The translations under genes and the position numbers were made by a program. The notes below the pieces were generated by a model. The model saw nothing but the letters and a program-made list of their open reading frames with translations, was not told where the DNA came from and made no database searches. DNA of 25,967 nt from Tilletiopsis washingtonensis (taxonomy: Eukaryota > Basidiomycota > Exobasidiomycetes > Entylomatales): the NCBI RefSeq assembly GCF_003144115.1, contig NW_020312026.1, forward strand, positions 206,094 through 232,060, given 5' to 3'. Shown in pieces: positions 21,097 to 25,967 of this stretch (its first letter is position 1; each line of letters starts with the position of its first letter).

Positions 21097-22962
21097 TCAG
21101 ACGCCAGCTGCTCCCACACGGCGCTCCGTGTGCGCGACAAAGAGCGCAATCGCGACCCGCTCGATCTCCTTGCTCTCACGCACGCGCTTCTCGCTCGCGC
21201 GATCAGCTTCCTTCCTCCAACGCCGCATTGCCGCCAAGCTCATCGGCGGCGCATCCTCGCTGTCGGACGTCGTCGTGTCGCTGTCTTCATCCTCAAGGCG
21301 CGCTTGACGGATGAGGGGCTCGCCAGCGGCGTGCTGCTCCTCTCGGACAGGCTCGGGCTGCGGCGCGCCACGTGAGCCCGAAGCTTCACTGCCCGTCCTT
21401 TTGCGCTTGAGGGACAAGGACTCGCTTGCTGCCACTTTGAGGAGCATCCTCCGCAGATCAGGCGCGGCATACAGCGCAAGCAGCGTGCCAAGCGCCGCCA
21501 GATGGATGCTAGGCGTCTTGTCTGACGCGGACGCAGACGCATGCAGTGGAACTTCCCAGCCCGGCCTCGGCATGCAGTCGTGCGCTTGAGGAGAAGCCGG
21601 GTTGGCTCTGCCGAGAGAGGGCCGCGTGACTACGCTTTTGTGTCAGCTGAGAGAGCGGCAAGGACGGGGCTACTCACTGTGCACGACATTTCTCGACGGC
21701 GTGACGAAGAAGACGTGCATGTCGAAGAGCGCGTGCTGGCACCTGCTCAGGAAGAGGCCGTTGTGTGCGGCATTGATGCCGGCGTCCGATGTGCGGCACA
21801 GACTGCCGACTCGCGGGTCGAGGAAGCCGAGACGAGGTGCGCGGCCATCGCCGGGGAGCTCCTCTTTACCGAAGCGCTGTGAGCGCGCGGCAAGCGCGGC
21901 TTGGGCGTCTTCGAAGAGCGCGCCTCCGATGAACGCCGGGATGAGATGCGCTGCGTCGCACTCTATGAGATGCTCGGCGCCGAGTGCGCCCGCGCGGACC
22001 TGCCAAGAGCCGTGGGGGCTGCGCCCGCGGCCACGCCTCTCGCTCTCATCGCTCAAGGCCTGGCGCAAGTCGCCTTTCGCAGTCTTCGCGCCAGTGAAGT
22101 GCAGAAAATTGTCGGCCGCCGTCGTCAGGATCGCTCCGAAGTCAGCGTCGCCGACTTGGGCAGCCCTGTCGAGGCGAGCAGCAACGCTCTGCATCGCCTC
22201 CTCGAAAGCGATGAGTTCGTCCTCGGTGATGCTGAGCGTCCACGCCGACTCATTACGGCCGGGGATGACGGACGGGCCCGAGAGGCGTGCAATTGCTGAG
22301 AGCGAGGAGAGGACCAGGTGCGCGTTCGAGCTGTCGACCTTGACCTCTGGCTGCTGGCCCAGGCGCAGGCGCACGCGGCCAGCGTCAAGCAGGCCGCGGC
22401 GCTGCCCGTCCCCGAAGAGAAGCGGCTGCGGCCCCACGAGCGGTGCGTTGGGCCCCAGGCGAGGCTGCAGGCGGTCCGCATCCGCATAGACCTCGAGGCC
22501 GAAGAGAAGGGCGACGGGAGTGAGGGCGAAGTCGGCGACGGTCCAACTCGCGGCCGGCGGCGCGAGCAGTGTGTTGAAAAAGTCGTCGGAGTGAAGATTG
22601 GCCTGCTTTTCGATGGAGGCGTGCGCCCATTCTCTGTCGGCATAATGAAGCATGTGAAGCTGTGCGAGAGACGCCACACGCAGGCGATCGGCAGCGTCAC
22701 TCTGGGCGGCAGCAGCACTGCCCGACGCTCCGGCATATGCTTCAGACGTGCCGCTGCTGCGCCACGCCTCTTCCGCCTCTCCGTCAACAGCGTAGAGGAA
22801 CTGGGCCATGTACATGGCATCGGCGGCGGGCTCGCCGGGTGAACGCCATCGAGCCAGGGACTGGCGGATGCGCTTGTCCGCAGACGCTCTCGAGATGCCT
22901 TCTACAGCGACAAAGACCTCGAGCGTGTGATGCGCGCGGGGCGGCGCCCCCGAGACGCTCAT
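21097..22962 (-). CDS. Fungal HNH nuclease-domain protein
   Basis: Exons 22962-21678 and 21584-21097 give 590 residues. Residues 1-320 match no family I know, apart from LEVFVAVEGISRASADKRI at the start. The HNH module (HNH_2-like) lies at about 330-415: CDAAHLIP with His339, HNGLFLS with Asn401 and QHALFD with His410, the three expected positions of the beta-beta-metal fold, so a catalytic site looks intact. The C-terminal part has a Ser/Asp-rich patch (EDEDSDTTTSDSEDAPP) and a basic helix, suggesting a nuclear or nucleic-acid-binding tail. The intron acceptor is ambiguous: AAG ending at 21585 keeps frame and follows a pyrimidine tract, and an AG slightly upstream would also keep frame. Substrate and role are unknown. 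Such HNH proteins are common and often multicopy in basidiomycetes. It is convergent with RRP42 at 8 bases and divergent from SSU1. Confidence 0.8.
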
Positions 22963-23853
22963 GCTGACGAAAGACGGAGATGGATGTTGTACGTAGGAGA
23001 GTGGCGGCGAGCTCCACGCGCGATCGCCAGCCCTCGCCGGAGGGAGTAGAGTGAAGAGGGACCCGCGGCGACGTGCTTGCGTCGTGCGCAGAGAGGAGAG
23101 GGCCGAGCTGTGGCGCAGGCGACGCGTGGCGAGGGGCTTAGGCGGTGGGTTAGAGAGGCGACTTGGGCGAGATGCTTGTGCCTTGTGTGTAAGAGGGAGC
23201 CTTGAGCGTGAGGTGGGAGTCGAGAAGGCAGAGCGGCCTGCGGTGCGACGCACCTTGTGTAGCCGCCCGGCAACGCCAGACGGCTGCGTCAACACCGCAA
23301 GCAGCTGCCGGCCGGAAGAAGCAGCAGCCAGTTGCAAGTTGCATGCTCGCGATGTGCCGCTGCCCTTGCTGGGACGCAGCTGCCAGATGCGTCGCAGATC
23401 GCAGAGTGCATTCCCATGTTCAGCTTCGCTCTTGCGGGATGCGGCAGCTGCGGGCAGCCAGAAGTAGAGCAGAGCGGCGCACCCGCGACCCCTGAGTTGC
23501 GGCAGCAGCCTGCAGCCGCGCAACGGCAGCGCCAGAACGAGCCATGAATCGAATAGCGAATAAGAGCGCACGAGCCGAGCCAAAGTAAGCGAAGGCTGCT
23601 TGCGCCTGCGCGCTGCGGCATGTCGCAGCACATGTCGAGTCCAGAGGCGGTGCCCAGGTCAGGGGGCAGAGGCGGGCGGCGCCCCTAGAAGTAGCCTCCC
23701 CCAGCCGCACGGCTGTCGTGTGCGGCGGCGGCCGTTCCCACGCGCTCCGCACGCCATGCGCGCCCGAGATGCGCCACCGCCGCTCCTGCCAAGGCCCGGC
23801 GGGGCCTGTGCAGCCGCTGCTTCTCCTCACCCACCACCTCCTCCACGCGCACC
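22963..23853. promoter_or_regulatory. Divergent intergenic region HNH gene / SSU1
   Basis: 891 bases between two divergent start codons. It must contain both promoters. Open frames across it have no family resemblance. I saw no repeat or named binding site in it. Confidence 0.45.
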
Positions 23854-25883
23854 ATGTCCCAGCGCACCGCCGAGCCCGAGTGGGCCGACGACGACGACGA
23901 CGACGGCGGCGCGCGCGGGGCAGGCCCCTCGTCGTCGTCGGCGCCGCCGCACGCGCCGCCGTCCGAGTGCTGCGTCGCGTGCCAGGCGGCGTCGCACGAG
24001 CGCTCCGACGACGAGCACGGCGCCGCCTCGCCGCTGCGGCCCGCGGCGCCGCTCTCGCGTAGCGCACGCGCCCGCAAGATGCTGCGCACGCGCGTGCTCA
24101 ACTTCACGCCCAGCTGGTTCAGCGTCAAGTGAGTGGCACGGCACAGAGGCCGGAGGCTGGACGCGGCCATGGCACTGCCGGCTCGGGTCCGCTCTGCTGC
24201 CGGCTCGGGGCTGCTCTGCTGCCTGGTGGGCAGGCACGGCTGGCTCCGCCGCTGGTCGCAGCGACCCGCAGGCTCTTGCTCCGCTGCCGCTGCCGTGCGC
24301 CTGCTCACTGCTGAGCGCCGCCTCCGCAGCATGGGCACGGGCGTCGTCTCGATTCTGCTGCACGAGCTGCCGTTCCAGTTCCGCGGCCTGGGCATCATTG
24401 CCAACATCATCTTCGCGCTCAACGTCGTCCTCTTCGTGCTCTTCCTGCTGGCGACGCTGGCGCGCTACCTGTGCTTCCGCAACATGCTGCGCCTCATGCT
24501 GCTGCACCCGGCGCAGTCGCTCTTCACCGGCACCTTCCCCATGGGCCTCGGCACAATTGTCAAGTGAGTGGCGTGCCGGGTCTGCGCTGCGTCCTGCAAG
24601 CTCACGTCGCCTCGCCAGCATGATTGTGCTCTCGCTGGTGCCCGCCTGGGGTGCACAGTGGGCATACGTGGCGTGGGCGCTGTGGATGGTGCAGTCGATC
24701 GTGTCGCTGCTGACATGCATCGGCCTGCCCTTCCTGCAATTCACGCGCCACGAGCTCGCCTTCTCGACGATGGCGGGCACGTGGCTGCTGCCCATCGTGG
24801 CGCCCGTCGTGAGCGCCGCGTCGGGCTCCGTCGTCGCCTCGGTGCTGCCGCCCGCGCACGCACGCTTCACCCTCATTGTCGCCTACATCCTCTGGGGCAC
24901 GGCCGTGCCCACGTCGCTGCTCGTCTTTGGCATCCTCTGGGCGCGCCTCGCCATCCACAAGATCCCGCCGGGCAGCCTCAGCGTCAGCGCTTTTCTGCCC
25001 GTCGGGCCGTGCGGCCTCGGCGGCTTTAGCATCATGAACCTCGCCGCCGTGCAGCGCCACCTGGCACTGCGCGGCGAGGCGGCGCTCGGAGGCGCGAGCC
25101 TGTACGACGCCCGCGAGCAGCTCATGTTTGCCGATGCGGTGTATGCGGGCGTGAGTGGTGTCGATGGCGCGCCGCTATGTGTTGTGGCTGACGCATCTGG
25201 CGCAGTCGATTGTGCTGGCACTGATCATGTGGGGCTTCGGCTTTGTCTGGCTCACGCTGGCAATCGGGAGCGTGGTGCGTGTCGCTGGAGTGAGAGCACC
25301 ATCGCCTGCGCTGACCACGCCGCAGTGCGACATGGCATACATCGAGGGCGGCCTGGCCTTCAATATGGGTGAGCAGCACACGCAGCGGGATGACCGAGCA
25401 TGTGCTGAACGCATCCCCTCCACAGGCTGGTGGGGCCTCGTCTTTCCCCTCGGTGTCTTTGCCCTGTCGACCAACAAGCTGAGCGCGGAGCTGGATTCTG
25501 GAGCGCTGCGAGTGGTGCGTGCTGCGCAACGCCATCTACTCCTCAGCTGACACCCTGCCGTACAGCTTGCCACGATACTAGTGCGTTGCCTCCTGCAATG
25601 CGCGAGATGCGCTGCATGCTGACCTGGACTCGCTGCACAGACGGTTGCAGTGCTCCTCCTCTGGCTCCTCTGCCTCTCGCTGACCTCGTACAAGGCTGCG
25701 ACTGGCGAGCTGGTGCGTGACGTCGAGAGCACGCGCGTCTCGCATATGCTCACGCCGAGCGCCACGCAGTTCCACTCGCCCTGCCTCGCAGCCGTCGGCG
25801 GCGAGCCGCCATCATCCATCGGGCCATCGCGCCAGTACTCCTACACGCCGCGTCCGCCGCGCAAGGCGTCGAGCCGAGCCTGA
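23854..25883 (+). CDS. SSU1: Sulfite efflux pump SSU1-type (TDT / SLAC1 family)
   Basis: Plasma-membrane exporter of the tellurite-resistance/dicarboxylate (SLAC1-like) family; the yeast member expels sulfite. Exons 23854-24128, 24330-24563, 24619-25150, 25206-25274, 25326-25368, 25426-25514, 25566-25580 and 25641-25883 give 499 residues. The N-terminus is acidic (ADDDDDDGG). The family core begins with LNFTPSWFSVN, MGTGVVSILLHELP, and continues through about ten membrane segments, with FTGTFPMGLGTIV, LIMWGFGFVWLTLA, FNMGWWGLVFPLGVFALSTNKL and a final TVAVLLLWLLCLSLTSYKAATG. Exon 7 is only 15 nt. The four last codons, including the stop, lie inside the 95-bp copy at the window end, so the true C-terminus is uncertain. 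Substrate is inferred from family resemblance; malate or other anions are alternatives. Confidence 0.9.
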
Positions 25884-25967
25884 GAGCAGCATGGACGAGG
25901 GCGAGGAGGGAGCGGCAACGTGGGGCGCACTAGGGCCAGAGCGGGTGCGACAGGGCATCAGGGTGAG
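25873..25967 (+). repeat. 95-bp exact direct repeat, copy B (right edge of window)
   Basis: The last 95 bases of the window equal 20873-20967 without a mismatch, in the same orientation and exactly 5,000 bases apart. The flanks differ (TT versus GA just before). The copy starts within the last codons of SSU1 and carries RRP42 exon sequence out of its context, ending just after the exon 3 splice donor. An assembly-end artefact is the simplest reading. Confidence 0.95.

Noticed and set aside
23600-23853. SSU1 start further upstream in an open frame
   Set aside because: The upstream stretch is in another frame relative to ATG 23854 or lacks family similarity; the acidic N-terminus from 23854 is typical.

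Overview
The window looks like a GC-rich, intron-dense basidiomycete nuclear contig, most likely from Ustilaginomycotina or a relative. The lineage is inferred from gene content and style: introns of about 50-60 nt, CTGAC/CTAAC-type branch points, compact spacing, and LCCL and SSU1-type proteins of fungal form. Nothing in it looks bacterial, viral or organellar, and I found no transposon, tRNA, rRNA or CRISPR array.

Left to right: (1) the 5' part of a frequenin/NCS-1 calcium sensor gene on the minus strand, running off the left edge; (2) a 1.65 kb divergent intergenic region with a perfect (CAG)23 tract; (3) a plus-strand gene whose single large reading frame joins a DUF1308 (C7orf25-type) protein to an LCCL-domain multispanning membrane protein; (4) a minus-strand DUF4203 (TMEM198-like) membrane protein; (5) a plus-strand MVP1/SNX8-type sorting nexin with a PX domain; (6) a minus-strand nine-exon aquaporin; (7) a 2.4 kb stretch with no gene I can support; (8) a minus-strand EMC1 gene; (9) a plus-strand RRP42-type exosome ring subunit; (10) a minus-strand HNH-domain protein whose stop lies 8 nt from the RRP42 stop; (11) a plus-strand SSU1-type sulfite exporter of the TDT/SLAC1 family.

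The genes are not a pathway or cluster. Several are housekeeping (NCS-1, EMC1, RRP42, MVP1), and several concern membranes (LCCL, DUF4203, aquaporin, SSU1, EMC1 as a membrane-protein insertase, MVP1 in endosomal sorting). They are arranged as alternating divergent and convergent pairs. The exon models are joined by eye, and each keeps frame across every intron.

The points most worth a second look are the DUF1308-LCCL fusion frame; a perfect 95-base copy of RRP42 exon 3 at the right edge, exactly 5,000 bases from the original and supplying the last codons of SSU1; the high share of splice donors with C at +4; a 15-nt microexon in SSU1; and the tail-to-tail RRP42/HNH pair.
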